A DNA stretch of 64,000 nucleotides, from NCBI GenBank assembly GCA_963693285.1, contig OY848918.1:8931156-8995155 (forward strand), in the 5' to 3' direction. This document shows positions 49,140 through 62,714 of this stretch, piece after piece; within the stretch, counting starts at the first letter, position 1, and every line of letters starts with the position of its first letter. This stretch comes from Xestospongia muta. Taxonomy: Eukaryota; Porifera; Demospongiae; Haplosclerida; Petrosiidae. Made by a program: the position numbers and the translations under genes. The notes below the pieces were generated by a model. The model saw nothing but the letters and a program-made list of their open reading frames with translations, was not told where the DNA came from and searched no databases.

Positions 49140-52100
49140 TTATTCAATTGTTCTTGATTGTAGTTCCATTATTCTTCGACCTAAACTGGCATTGTGCTGT
49201 TGTAAGTATCTGATCATGTCTGCCTGTCTCTCTAATAATTCATCCAGATCTTCTCCATCTCTGAAAGAAAAAGAGAGATAAGCAATTAGCTTTATAAGAA
49301 AGGATGTTACTAACCTAAATCCTACAGTAGTCAACGTAGCAGTAGGTGAATTAGAAACTGAGGATGTCTCCTGGATCACATCAGGAGAAGGTCGACGACA
49401 ATTGAACAATGTAGCTTGAACTAAAGGAATAGAAAATATACCATCTTTTCAATCATGTGAGCGTCATATGACTATCATATGTCACAATTATAGTATCAAC
49501 AAATCTCATCACTTTGATCATGTGAGTGTCGTATGACTTGATCATGTGACTGATGTGAGTGTCATATGACTATCATATGATATATTATAGTATCAACAAA
49601 TGTCATACTTACTGATATAGTAGATTAAGCAGGGAACAGATATAATCATTTCCAAGCCAACCAAAACATACATGATGTGTTTTGACTTTAGACCATCACC
49701 ATCTACAAGAGAGTGGTTCTCAGAAACATTGAAGAGGTACAATAATGCTACAAATATTAGAAGTGCTGAGGTCCCTGAGAGAGAGAAAAGAGAGAGAGTC
49801 AAACAAAACTTATATTTGTCACATGACTATCATGTGATATTATATTAGTATTTACCAGTAGAGATCACAACAAAAGGTACTCTTCTTATGTTCTTCATTT
49901 TACGATAAAACTTGAGATAGCCTTTCTTTCGCATTACTTGATGTTGCCATTGAACTAACCTGTCCACAACAGCAACAACCAACCAGAGAAGAGAATGAAT
50001 CTGAATGAATGAATAGATAGATGAATGGATAGATAGATGAACAACAAATGGATGTATGGATGGATAAATAGATTGATAGTTGGACAAATGGACAAATGTT
50101 AGCACATACAAGAAATATAGATAATTACCATGCATGATGAAGCAAGCACCAATCGATTTTTACAATAACCTTTATGATGAATAGTATATTCTGCACTGGA
50201 GTTACTGAAAGAAATATTTGTAAGACTTACTAAGCCTCCAACATAAGTTAACTAGAAGGACAAGAAACATTAGTAGACTGTAGTGATCCTTGTGCATTCC
50301 TCTCTTACCAGTAGAACTGTTTCAAACAAGGAGACATAACCTGTTATAATGTGGATGTGTCTATTAGCACCGTTCTCATCAGCTGGTTGTCTTGTGACAA
50401 GTGGTGTGTGATCAGTAGCACTGTCAGTCTCATCAGAGTCTTGGAATGTATAACCCTAGAATAGAGAAATAAGAGAGATAGATGGATGGATGGATTAATG
50501 AATGGATGAAACATTGGATGGATAAATGGACAATTGTATGGATAAATTGACAAGTGGATGGATAAATGGATGAATGGATGTATGATTAGTTTATACAAGG
50601 ATAAATACCACAAAGTCAAGAAACAAATGCTCAAAATAAATACAAATTTATCTTTAAAAAGCTTTACATCATCAGTAATAGGAAGAAGACAACTGGAACT
50701 ATACACATACAGATGTCCCCTGTGTTCACAGACAGAGAGAGTCAATAGTTAACTACATTTCTCACTATAGAGCATTTTAGTGACAACTTGTAACAATAGT
50801 CACAGCTAATGGATTCTTACAAGATTGGGCATTCAGTTCTGAATGAAATATTATTTGAATTGAACTGTGAATACCTCAAAGACTATTGATACAGTTTCAA
50901 ATATTTAAATTTTGAACAGTCAAATTTTATGTAGATATTGTTATAATATAAATATTCGCACAAAATTCAGGTTCTATTCAGTTAATTGGAAACACTTATA
51001 TTGTGGGTTAGTGACAATATAATTCAAAGCTCTATTCAAAATTCAAAAGTAAATTGTCCGTAAAGAAGTGTTTTCAATTGTATAGGTCACACACTAAACT
51101 CTAATGATTTTAAACATCGCCAGCTGCTGTAAGTAAAAGACATCAACATTTCTGACAGTCTTCATGACACATTATAATTCATTTATCACAACATAAAGAT
51201 GTAGAAATAATTTAATACAAGGTTCAAAATGAATTGTAATGTTCATTTGTGAACAACAACATCTTGTTATCAAATTTCGATACATCATAACAATTAAATT
51301 AACTATATTAACAAACAGGTTTGCTAATATGTAAAAGTACACCAACTAGTATTATAGACAAAACTACATTACATCATATAATTGTATATTTTAAAATGCA
51401 ATGCTTTAACCAAGTACAATGTTTCTTCGAATTTATAAAACACACTTTCATTATTTTCATAGTTCATACAACACAATAATAAGTATATGTATATAATAAT
51501 AATGATACTATAGCACAGCCACTTCTACTAACAAATGTACTTATCTAGTCGTGTGACTAATACCTCAATATACTTTTGTTTCTTTATACCGCCACAAAAA
51601 GGGGACCAATCAGAACAAAAATTTTTCCAATTTTTCTTGTAGTCTTCGTAAAAGTCCCTCCTGTCGTGTTTGGGACTCACAAAATATTCCATGTCACTCA
51701 TCGCTCCGTCTCTCTCCCCCTACTCCTTGTGAGGGACTTGTGCAAAAACTACTTTATTTATTATTGCAGTTGAAACAGAAGCAGCTGTAATAGTAGATCA
51801 ACTTTCTTGCAATAAACTAGTAGATAGTTGACACTTAAAAACTAGTGCACTTCTAGACAAAACTTAAGTAAAATACACACTTAAAATAAGTGCTAGTTAC
51901 TCAAGTTTGACTTCCTTTAACTACCAACAGCCACACTATATGAAGTATAAAGTGTGTCCGTGTTACTGATCATTGATTTAATATACTGAACTTGTTACTA
52001 AAAATAGAACACTTATGATTATACTAGTAAACACTGCTAGTGAGGCATTGTCATAGAGACCACACCCAAAAGGTAATAAGATGGCCTAATAAATAGCTAA

Positions 52101-52692
52101 TAAACAAGAATCTAGGCTTAGTGATTCCTGTAATATCTAAAACACAAACAAATACTAGGTAAACAAATACTAGGTAAACAAATACTAAGTAAACAAATAC
52201 TAAGTAAACATAGACAATAAAACAACAATCAGATAGCATGTAATACTTCAATGGGAAATCCAATAAACAAACAACAGTATCCAACTATCATTGTAACTAC
52301 AGTCTCATTCCCAGACTTAATCATAGGTCTGAAGATGAGACAGTACTTCTAACAATATATATTACGAGATATGACACCTAGTATACAAGTACTAATGGAT
52401 AGGTTTAACAAAACAAGGGTACGGGACTCCACTTATGTCAGACCTCTCCTTCCATCCCTAAACTTTAGTATCTAGGTTTGACAACAATACTAGTGTCCTA
52501 TCTAGACAGGTTTAGCTAAACCTTTAGGTAGGAAGCGGATCTTTTTGTGTACAGATATAGTAAACACTTTATATAAACAAAACGTACATATAACGCTTGT
52601 TTTATATCATACTAGATATAGGACACATATTAATAGTTTGTATGAAGACTTACCCCACTGTTATTGCCGTCTCCGTTAGCCAAGCTCACCAT
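49140..52692 (-). CDS. TMEM192: TMEM192-like lysosomal membrane protein
   Basis: Seven exons (52654-52692, 50309-50455, 50129-50251, 49856-50000, 49613-49774, 49315-49420, 49140-49260) total 843 nt in frame, 280 residues. Human TMEM192 is a four-pass lysosomal and late-endosomal protein of similar size. Order seen: acidic N-terminus (MVSLANGDGNNSG, then QDSDETDSATDHTPLV), TM near ITGYVSLFETVLLLTYVGG, TM SLLWLVVAVVDRLVQW, a basic loop KKGYLKFYRKMKNIRRVP, TM ALLIFVALLYLF, TM YVLVGLEMIISVPCLIYYI, then the C-terminal coiled-coil DLDELLERQADMIRYLQQHN. That coiled-coil corresponds to EEIVEKQGDTIEYLKRHN in human. The identification rests on that coil and the membrane layout; overall identity is modest. 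Confidence 0.82.
50456..52653. other. Long TMEM192 intron 1
   Basis: 2.2-kb AT-rich intron. It contains a 15-bp tandem repeat (aaacaaatactaggt, about 4 copies, 52145-52210) and, near 52301-52338, a hairpin with arms gtctcattcccagac and gtctgaagatgagac that resembles the hairpin in the dispersed element at 43727. No gene was recognised. Confidence 0.6.
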
Positions 52693-53592
52693 TATTAGTT
52701 ATATTGCAATGAAGATCATATGAAGTGTTAGCAAAATAGGCAGGGCAATTAATTATCTACCAATATTATGACCCCGGGGGCCATACATAATTTCCTTATT
52801 TTGGTATATTGATGATATACATAGTCAAATTCTGTAGCAACTAGCCAGCAGCTTATAAGTCTACTAATGGACAGAATTAAGAGAAATCCAACAAGGTTGG
52901 AATCCAGCTTCTTATCATAGTGTGCACAACACTATTTATAATGACATATTATATAGTAAAATGAACTTGTTATATACATGCAATTGTTGTCATGGCAACA
53001 CAGGATTTGATAATATCAGATTGTCACATTTCCTATAAATGAATATATGGATAGATTGTGAATAGCACACTGACGAATGATAATCTGTTTTTTACAACGA
53101 GAATCCAGCATAGAGTATTAGAGGATCCAATAAATTTAGTGGCTTATTTCCCAGAGCCCACTCAGTGTACATTGTAGATACAGCCCTGCATGGTGATCAG
53201 TCGATAAGATATCTACTCAAGTTCAAAATTATTTGCAGATTCTTAGTGATAATGTAGTCCTTATCATTCCTTACACACATAATATAATTGCAGTGATACT
53301 CATAACTTGACACCCACACAAATATACATAGATATATTAGAGCCCTTATACCTTTAGCTGACACATCATTTGCTGATCTACTCTTTGACACAAGGCATCC
53401 ACTGGTAAGTTATAATGATACATCATCAACTAGTTTTTTGGTACAAGTCTTAAAGGATAATTACATTGACATACATGAAGTCAATGTAATGAAAATATAG
53501 AAAGATTTTAAGAGAATAAAATTTGTATTTTCTAACTATTTTACAACAGAAAGCTATTTCTCCTTTTTTTTAATTTTAGATACTTTGACAGA
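52693..53592. other. Divergent intergenic region TMEM192 / glycosyltransferase
   Basis: AT-rich. An acceptor-like ttttttttaattttag at 53579 lies 13 nt before the next start codon, so the glycosyltransferase probably has a noncoding 5' exon here. No other feature. Confidence 0.5.
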
Positions 53593-54960
53593 ATGCAGAA
53601 TTTGAAACTGAGGCATATTCTGTTTGCTACAATCGCCATCATTATCTTAATATGGTTAGCAATTGACAAAAGTGGCTCTAGTGCTAATACTTTAGAAATG
53701 ATTATGCCAATAATAAAGAGACCACAAAGAAATTGGTCGATGGAAAGACCTATTAATATTGTTGTTCACAAAGATAAAACAGCTCAAATCACATACCTAA
53801 AACCCACACTCCCTGTATCATGTGATTTACTCTTTAAAGGAGACGAGACAGAGAGAGAAAAAGTAAGAGAAATGCTTGACAAATGGAATAATTCAATATC
53901 TGATGATGACTTCCTCAACAGCATGATATCCTGCTCAACCATTGTGCCTACTTTTAATAATAACTTTTACACTTCCAAAGAGGAAAAGCAATTTCCTCTA
54001 GCATTTGTGATCCTCATCTATTATGAAAACCACTCCATACAACAGTACATACGACTACTCAGATTCTTATACAGACCTCACAATATCTATTGCCTTCATA
54101 TTGATCAAAAAGCACCACAATATTGGATACAAGCCATCACACAATTTACCTCATGTTTTGATAACATTTTATTAGCACAAAAAGCAGTAGAAGTTGTTTA
54201 CTCCTCTCCATCAATTCTCACAGCTCACTTAGCTTGTCTTGAAGAGTTGACCCATAGTGACATGAACTGGCAATATAGTATCAATTTACATGGAACAGAA
54301 CTACCACTGGTCACTAACAAAGAAATGGTACAGACTCTCAAAAGACTTCAAGGATTGAACGTAGTAACTCAAGGCAAAGATGTTAGTAAATTTGGTAACA
54401 AAACTTTAACATATCGTCGCATAACCCACAAAACAGTATACATTCCAGGTGAGGGCATGATGATTAGTAACGAAGTCCTTGGACCAATACCATACAATTT
54501 GACTATCTTTAAAAGTGCTGACTCACCAAATGGAGCTTTCTCAAGAGATTTTGTACATTTTATGCTCACCTCACCCAAAGCAGTTGCTTTGTTTGAATAT
54601 TTACAGAATGTGCACAGTTCTCTTGAGTTCTTTTTTAGTACAGTTAACAATATTCCTGAAGCACCTGGAGGACATAACGTCTTCCTCAGAACACATCCAC
54701 ATCCTAAACTACCAGCTATAACTTCCCGTATCTGGAGACAAAATGACACCAATGCTTCTCTCTGCAATGATCACTTCTATCGTCATAAAATTTGTATTGT
54801 AAGTTCAAGTGATTTGCCAAATCTGAAGAATAAATCTGAGCAGGGATCTCAGTTTTTTCATAATAAATATTTGATAGATTATGATCACGTTGTCATGGAT
54901 TGCATGGAACAAATATTATTACAGAGAATTGAAATTGAATGGAAGATTGATTTATTGTGA
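53593..54960 (+). CDS. Beta-1,6-N-acetylglucosaminyltransferase (GT14, C2GnT/GCNT type)
   Basis: Single coding exon, 455 residues, type II membrane protein: short cytosolic MQNLKLRH, a TM anchor ILFATIAIIILIWLAI, a stem, then a Golgi-lumen catalytic domain. GT14 signatures include PLAFVILIYYENHSIQQYIR with an N-terminal nucleotide-sugar fold, RPHNIYCLHIDQKA, WQYSINLHGTELPLVTNKEM (the N-x-C/H-G-x-E/D-x-PL region of core-2 enzymes), and a late SPDEH-like region (SPNGAFSRDF). Members branch O-glycans (core 2) or I antigens; acceptor specificity cannot be read here. In this copy the family motif usually written NLCGQDFPL reads NLHGTELPL, so one normally conserved cysteine is His. Family length is 400-450. 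Confidence 0.88.
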   Translation: MQNLKLRHILFATIAIIILIWLAIDKSGSSANTLEMIMPIIKRPQRNWSMERPINIVVHKDKTAQITYLKPTLPVSCDLLFKGDETEREKVREMLDKWNNSISDDDFLNSMISCSTIVPTFNNNFYTSKEEKQFPLAFVILIYYENHSIQQYIRLLRFLYRPHNIYCLHIDQKAPQYWIQAITQFTSCFDNILLAQKAVEVVYSSPSILTAHLACLEELTHSDMNWQYSINLHGTELPLVTNKEMVQTLKRLQGLNVVTQGKDVSKFGNKTLTYRRITHKTVYIPGEGMMISNEVLGPIPYNLTIFKSADSPNGAFSRDFVHFMLTSPKAVALFEYLQNVHSSLEFFFSTVNNIPEAPGGHNVFLRTHPHPKLPAITSRIWRQNDTNASLCNDHFYRHKICIVSSSDLPNLKNKSEQGSQFFHNKYLIDYDHVVMDCMEQILLQRIEIEWKIDLL

Positions 54961-55254
54961 TGTCATCTATATAATGACATTTACAAGTATAATTATGTAT
55001 AACTGAATTGATTTTACTTCTTGTGAAAATGTTAGTCACTCTTCAAGATGAGCATGATTCAGAATTTTCTATACTCTTTCATGATAATATAATGTTATTT
55101 ATTGACTTTGGCATAAATACTTGGTACATGAATCTATTTGTTTCCTTATATGGTCATAAAAAGGAGTGGTATTACCACTGTAATAAATTTATCTGGATAT
55201 GTTTACTCTTTCATTTAGTTCATTTATTAGACATTTTTGATTTTCATAATTAAG
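54961..55254. other. Short intergenic
   Basis: AT-rich 3' flank of the glycosyltransferase. An open stretch at 55008-55253 has no similarity and is not called. Confidence 0.5.
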
Positions 55255-55631
55255 ATGGCAGATAAATCTTCAACTGTACTTCCTCCACCCCAGCTCTCAA
55301 AAAATTAGAGGAACAGCTCACTTGTGCTATATGTCTTGACCTCTACACCAAACCCTATATATTACCATGTCTCCATTCTTTCTGTCAACAATGTCTGGAG
55401 TTTCTATCACTGGATCCTCAAGGAGACAACTACTTTATTTCTCATCCTACTTGTTGTCATACTCAGTTACTTCAAATAACAGGAGCACCTGACTTTCCTA
55501 CACCTCTTCATATTAACAACCTAAAAGAGATCAACAATCTAATGATCAAAGTGTCAGGTCATCAACAGGTAACCTGTGACATATGTACTACAATAAATGT
55601 AAGAGGTTATTGTAAAGAAAAATGTATTTAG
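55255..55631 (+). pseudogene. Frameshifted, truncated RING/B-box (TRIM-like) fragment
   Basis: The frame opens at ATG 55255 (MADKSSTVLPPPQLSK) and hits a stop 18 codons in. Moving one base at the A-run 55299-55304 gives LEEQLTCAICLDLYTKPYIL followed by PCLHSFCQQCLEFL, a C3HC4 RING, and then VTCDICTTINVRGYCKEKC, the start of a B-box, before a stop at 55629-55631. TRIM-type E3 ligases continue with a coiled coil and a C-terminal domain; none is visible. The second half of the RING (HPTCCHTQ) also departs from the usual CPxC. A dead partial duplicate is the simplest reading. A base missing from the A-run in the assembly is possible, but would not explain the truncation. Confidence 0.75.
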
Positions 55632-56357
55632 TTTCTCTTTCCAAAATGTATTGACATTCAGTGTGATTGCTGGTCACAAGATAACGAGTTTGAATGAAGT
55701 GATGACCTTTGTGCCTAATTGATTCATCCACTACAGAAGACAAGCTGTCAACATCACAAGAAGCCTTATTATAGATAGCTGGCATAAGTGTTAACTCATT
55801 GATAGATCATTCATTGAGCTGGGTAATGTGGATAATGACTGCATGCTTCATTGTTTAGTTCTGTCTTATATAAATGGAGAGGTTTGCTAGTTACATTGTT
55901 CTTGTTGATGTTTGAACAATAAACTGCCTAGTGTGTTTCCACTAATAGATTCTGATTGTATTGTCATGGATTGTACGGAGCACTTACAGTAATTGGTTGA
56001 TATCACAAAGTTCATTTTAGTTAATAATTAACCCTTGCTGACCCAGAAATGAACAACCAAAATAATTATATTTTTAGTCAAGACGTTGTAAAATTTGAAA
56101 AATAAGTTATGTAAATAAGATCATATAATTAATGAACATTGATAATCATCAATTTATCAATAATTATAATACAAAAAATTTATAATATAAAATATCTAAA
56201 CATCATAAATAATTATCTAAATGTTTGAATCCAGTGAAATTTTTTGATCTTCAACACTTAATTTGGTTAAAAATATATCCATATTATGTAATGGTGCTGA
56301 ACAAACAGGAAAAAATGGCTCTATCATGGACATTAAACTTGAAAATCCTGTATTAAT
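55632..56357. other. Intergenic, nothing recognised
   Basis: AT-rich, with no coding similarity or organised repeats, between the TRIM fragment and the 3' end of the PPIP5K-like gene. Confidence 0.55.
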
Positions 56358-59300
56358 TTAAAAATAACTTGTATACATTTGATTATTATAGTTTGTACCA
56401 TAATGACAGTGACTCTCCAAAGACAAATTGTCATCAACAGTTAAGTCTTTGGTCAATAGTTTTCCTTCTGTTAAAGTATGTGAAATACAAGATGTCCATT
56501 CTCCTTTTAATAGTATTTCTCTCATAGACTTAACTCCACGGCTGACATATATTTCGACAAATAAACAATTTTGTGAAGGTTCAGAAATGTCTTCAAGTAC
56601 CATAAAAACAACTTGAGCTAAGTGATTAAGTTCATGGTGGTCTTCTAATGTGTTGACTGATGATGTCCATCTGACATCCTTAAAACAAATAAAAAAACTT
56701 CAATACAGTTTGTAATTCAACTTAATTACAGCAACAGTCAATAGTTATAGTCACTTACTGATATCAGACTGCCATATTTTAAACCATTTATCAAAGAATC
56801 AATGTGTAATTTATCAGTGAAATAGAACCTTGTTCTAACACTGCTTTTAGAACTAGTGTTGATTTCTCTATAATATTTTCTATAAAATAATACATCACTA
56901 TTGGTATATTACTAACTCTGGATCTAAATGTTGAAGAAAATTGCTATCATTATTTGAGGATATGTGCCTCAAATCTGCTCTGATCTTCTGTAATAATAAT
57001 TTGCATACTTTCTGACTAATGCTCAATTTCTCATCAATAGTAATTCCACATTCCTATTGAAAAAAACAGAAAAAAGATATATTTGTTAATTTAGTTAATT
57101 TACCTGAGGTATGACAATGTCAGCTAAATGTATTACATTTTTATATATAGAAAGACCATACTGGAAAGTCAGTGTACTAACAAATACATATAAATATATA
57201 GTTAACAATAGATTATAATAATACCTGTTATCTTGCAAGTCATATTTGATACCATCATAAATATCATGAATTTTATTAATATTGAATTTCCCACTTGCAA
57301 GACAAAATTCTTCATGTAATTTTGACCACCGACTGATCATCTGATCCAATGTTTCACCTTGATACAATACAACTAAGAGAATAATATGATAGCTTTATAA
57401 AGACTAATATTGTTGGACTAACCATTAGGATGGTATAAAGAAATATTGTGTAGTTCTTGTAAGAATTGACGAATACAATAAGACACTGTCTCACATGCCT
57501 TATGTGGGTTCTTAATAGCATGAGCAACATCCATTAAAGAGTGTGACAGAGTTGGAGCTAACTAAATTATTTAGATCATATAGTTATATACAATTAACGA
57601 CATTTACTTTATTCACAGATTCTTGGTTGAAATCTTCATTAGTTTGCATATATTGATGAACTGTCTGCTTCACTCTAAAATCACAATACAGTTAACAATG
57701 TTTCCTTTATCAGTCACAAGTACTTAGATAGTTCTTCTTCTGCAGTATCTGTTAATGTATCCAATATGTTTATAGCAGTTTGATCACTTGTGATGAAGTT
57801 ATTTAAAATGGAGGCTAAATTTCCTTCTACATCAAGAAGTCCATTAGTGAATGCAGCTGCAGTCATTTGTACACAAAACTCATTAGATGCATATATCTAT
57901 TGAAACAAATTTAATTCTAAACATATTATCAATTAATATTACCTTAACATTATGATGATAAAGACTGTGAAGTCTCACAAAACCAGACCCAAGGAGATTG
58001 GAATATTCTCTAGGATACACACAACGAAATGCTTTCCCTAGTTCTTGAGCATGATTTAGTCCAACTGATGTAGTTTCACCACCCCATTTTAGAATTAGTA
58101 ATAAAGCTGGAGCTGAAAAAGAAATTCAATCAAAGTACAATAATGAGTTACTTGAGAGGTGGTTTTCATTTCTTTGTAATAATTTGAATTGTACACTGCA
58201 AGTAGCTCTACTATAGCAGTAGGGAAATATACTTTATTTATTAGACTGAAACACACTTTTCCAAAATTGTTTTCAAATTGTGAAGATTGTCTGTCTTGTC
58301 TTTTAAGCTACTAGTTTCTTCATTATCCAGTAACACCTGCACAATATCAAGGACTTTCTAAATAGTAAAAGTTACCCTCAATCTGAATTTTAATCCGGTA
58401 ATCAATTGAAAATCCACCTGCAAATCTTTTGCCTTTGTTATTTTCAGGTGTCCATTCATGTATCCTCCAAGTTCCTTGAACAAGGTAAAGAAATCATTGT
58501 GTGTAACTATCATTTCCATTTCTTGTTTAGGTGTGTGATCAGTGGGACATATTATACCAATAATAGAGCGTAGCTTAAACCTATACATTATACAAGCAAG
58601 ATGTACTGAATAAAAGGGATAAGAAATTTGCTAACTGTGTGTTAGATGAAGTGAATGGAATGGGAAATGGTATTTTTAGAGGAGTTAAATAGTCCATTGA
58701 ATGTGGCTCAACAGAAGATACATACTGAGGAGCTAACTTTGACAAGATGTTTTCCCTACAGAAGCACAACAAACAAATCCTTTAAGATGAAAACAAATAT
58801 ATCCTTACAATAAAATCTGTGAACAATCATCAAAACATTTCTCAGAACTCATAAAACTACACCCATTGACATCACAAACATAACTTCTACCATTTGATCG
58901 TAATATATCGAATCCACCAAGTGTTTGCTGTAAGTACAACATAGAGTATATAACAGCTTGTAGTATTAATTGCAATATTAATGACAATTATCAAGTTTAC
59001 ACATACTTTAATTAGAAAGTCTGCAAACTGCATGCAAACCTTTTTATTCATTGTTTTTAATATTAATTATTCTGTTGCATATTATAAAGCCAGAACAAGG
59101 TTACATTTCCTTAAAAAGTGTTTTTGTTTCTTAAGTAATTAAATCTCTAATTGAAGGGCCGGATGTAATACTTAATTCTAATTCTATTAATTAGATAACC
59201 TGATAATTAGAAATCACTTGTAATTCTAATCAATGATCATACAAATGTTAATTGCAATAAGCCTGACTCATAGTATATTATTTATTAGTACTACCTTAAA

Positions 59301-60232
59301 AATTGACCACACTTTACGAGCAATTATCTTTTCCTGTGAAGTTAACAAGATAGGATAACGTTTCTCCTTTCCTTGTTTGTCACGATCAACCCCACCACAT
59401 GCCTGTGAAAAGTATTCTATTAAATGAACAAAAAACAGTCTATTTACTGGAGCTCTTCGGACTTCAGAATGGAAATAATTCAGTCCTGCAAAATATACCT
59501 GTGTCAAATGATAACTATTAAATTTGCATTAGAAACTTGTTGTGATCATTTCAAATATTGATGTCTTATTTCAGTATTTGACACCATATAAGTACTTTAA
59601 TAACATGTATGGCCTATCCCATATTTCTTAGAAGGCTAGCCATTAATTGCTGGAGTATATTATTTAGTTTAAAAGCTGACAATTACAATGTTAATTATCA
59701 ATACTAAGCAACTATACAATAAGACAGGATATGTAATGTCTGAATACAAGTGTTATTATATATGTACAGAGTGTAATTTTCTTGTACTAATTGTATTGGC
59801 CTAATATACTGATGGACTATATTTCTACAAACATTACATGTTATGGTACCACTAGACTTTGTACAATACAATGAAGTGGTGTAGAACGCCTCAAACATTA
59901 TTGCAATAGAATGGATGAATTCAAGAGAATATAGTCAGTGACTATTATACTCAATAATCAGAACAAAGAATGACCAAAGATCTGATCACTCTAATGGCTT
60001 CCAATGAACATCATGACAATGTCACAAGAATTGTTTACTTATAGAATAAGATGACAGAGAGTTTATGCACTAGTCAGTACTATTGATAGCCCAATACCTT
60101 TTCCTCCATAGCACATACACCAATTAAAACTCCTTCAAATTCTCCAGTCAATGCATCCATGTCTGTATCCAAATACAATTTAGGAGGCAAAAGTCTTGTT
60201 GACAGAGAATCCTTATTTGACAACATCGCCAT
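56358..60232 (-). CDS. PPIP5K/VIP1-like protein lacking most of the kinase and the phosphatase active site
   Basis: Exons 60098-60232, 59448-59498, 59295-59402, 58809-58927, 58636-58755, 58376-58580, 58257-58336, 58152-58210, 57943-58112, 57724-57896, 57608-57674, 57423-57561, 57225-57372, 57104-57176, 56917-57053, 56759-56879 and 56358-56678 total 2226 nt, open throughout, 741 residues. PPIP5Ks make InsP7/InsP8 with an N-terminal ATP-grasp kinase and remove phosphates with a histidine-phosphatase domain. Here GVCAMEEK (family GICAMxKK) splices straight to [17 protein letters not shown] (family VYTVGPDYAHAEARKSP), so about 190 kinase residues are absent. [19 protein letters not shown] keeps the Mg-site end. 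The phosphatase RHGDRTP motif reads CPTDHTP, and the later [15 protein letters not shown] reads [15 protein letters not shown]. Much of the rest aligns ([36 protein letters not shown]). It looks like a maintained pseudoenzyme rather than a wreck. Confidence 0.85.
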
Positions 60233-60636
60233 TATCACATACAGCTAGGCTGTGACAGACAGCTAAACCAACTCAACGTAAAGCGACTAGCTATGCTGAT
60301 TTTAATGTCCAGTGAGGAGTGTCTCTAACAATGAACATATATTATATTCACAGATCTCTTGACAGCTCTGTACAAAGTATAAATGAAGTCTGCAAACATA
60401 GTGTTACATGTACATCTACATAATGTACATGTAAATGAAGTCTGCAAACATAGTGTTACATGTACATATACATAATGTACACGTGTGGCTTATTCACTTA
60501 TGACTAGTTCTAATTCATTGCAATGTATTCAGATGTCTTCCTGGATTTCTCTAGACATTATTTATACAATGGTTCATTTGGGGTTAGAACTGGTGTTCCT
60601 GGTCAGTGTTGTTTAAGGTCAGTGATAGCCAAGTAC
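60233..60636. other. Gap with a 52-bp tandem duplication
   Basis: A 52-bp sequence starting aaatgaagtctgcaaacata is tandemly duplicated (60381-60432 and 60433-60484). The rest is AT-rich with no gene. It should hold the promoter of the PPIP5K-like gene. Confidence 0.75.
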
Positions 60637-62042
<1,406 letters not shown>

Positions 62043-62124
62043 TTTTATTGAGCCAAATCTTTCAGTACTACTAGCCCATATAAATGGTATGAGTTGGCCT
62101 CTAACTGTTTTCCAAGATACTCCC

Positions 62125-62160
62125 TAGAGAGAGAGAAAGAGAGAGAGAGAGAGAGGGAGG

Positions 62161-62208
<48 letters not shown>

Positions 62209-62235
62209 GAGAGACAGAGAGAGAGACAGAGAGAG
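62125..62235. repeat. (GA)n microsatellite in ATP6V1H intron
   Basis: GA with gggagg and gacaga interruptions. On the gene's sense strand the (CT)n ends directly in ctctctag, the acceptor of the last ATP6V1H exon. Confidence 0.93.
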
Positions 62236-62286
62236 TTATGAAAATGACTTCTCTTCTACTTACCAATTCTGTATTATCATCTTCTG

Positions 62287-62714
62287 CATAGGCGGATGAG
62301 GCATTTATATTTTGGGGGGCTCACACCATAACTATGTGATGAATATGCAGACACGAATGTACACATAATACAGAAACTATGTTTGATATAATCACAATCA
62401 GTATTACCAACATTAATTTAAAATGTACCAAAGTATTTCCTTTACTCATCATTTACCATAACAAATTCCTTAGCTATTTCAACAAGATCACACTCATTAG
62501 TTATGCATTTGTGTACAAATTTTTTCCCGTCATTGTGGCCTGCAAATACGTCAAAACTTTTGACAGTTTCATCAACACCAATAAGATTAACTTAGATTCT
62601 TTTTGTGGGGTAAGTAGCAAGCAATAAAAATTTGGGGGGGGGGGGGGCTGAGCCCCCTCTTTCTAAATATTGGGGGGCTCTAGTCCCTCCAGCCCCCACC
62701 TTCAGCCTCCTATG
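62287..62714. mobile_element. 428-bp non-autonomous element with terminal inverted repeats and 5-bp target duplication
   Basis: Ends are imperfect inverted repeats: left cataggcggatgaggc, right end in reverse complement cataggaggctgaagg. The direct repeat ttctg flanks it at 62282-62286 and 62715-62719. Inside lie two inward G/C tracts, ttttggggggctcacacc near the left end and a G13 run followed by ctgagccccctctttc near 62632. No transposase is encoded (an open stretch at 62379-62627 has no similarity). Structure fits a small DNA-transposon-like element or foldback. The interrupted ATP6V1H codons reconnect exactly when it is discounted. Confidence 0.82.

Noticed and set aside
54369..54767. Minus-strand 132-codon frame in the glycosyltransferase
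   Set aside because: Antisense shadow of a well-supported coding exon.
56358..60232. Calling the PPIP5K-like gene a pseudogene
   Set aside because: Seventeen exons sum to a whole number of codons with no stop and good splice sites, so loss of active sites alone does not make it a dead gene.
62379..62627. 82-codon frame inside the 428-bp element as a transposase
   Set aside because: No transposase-like motif; too short. The element is taken as non-autonomous.
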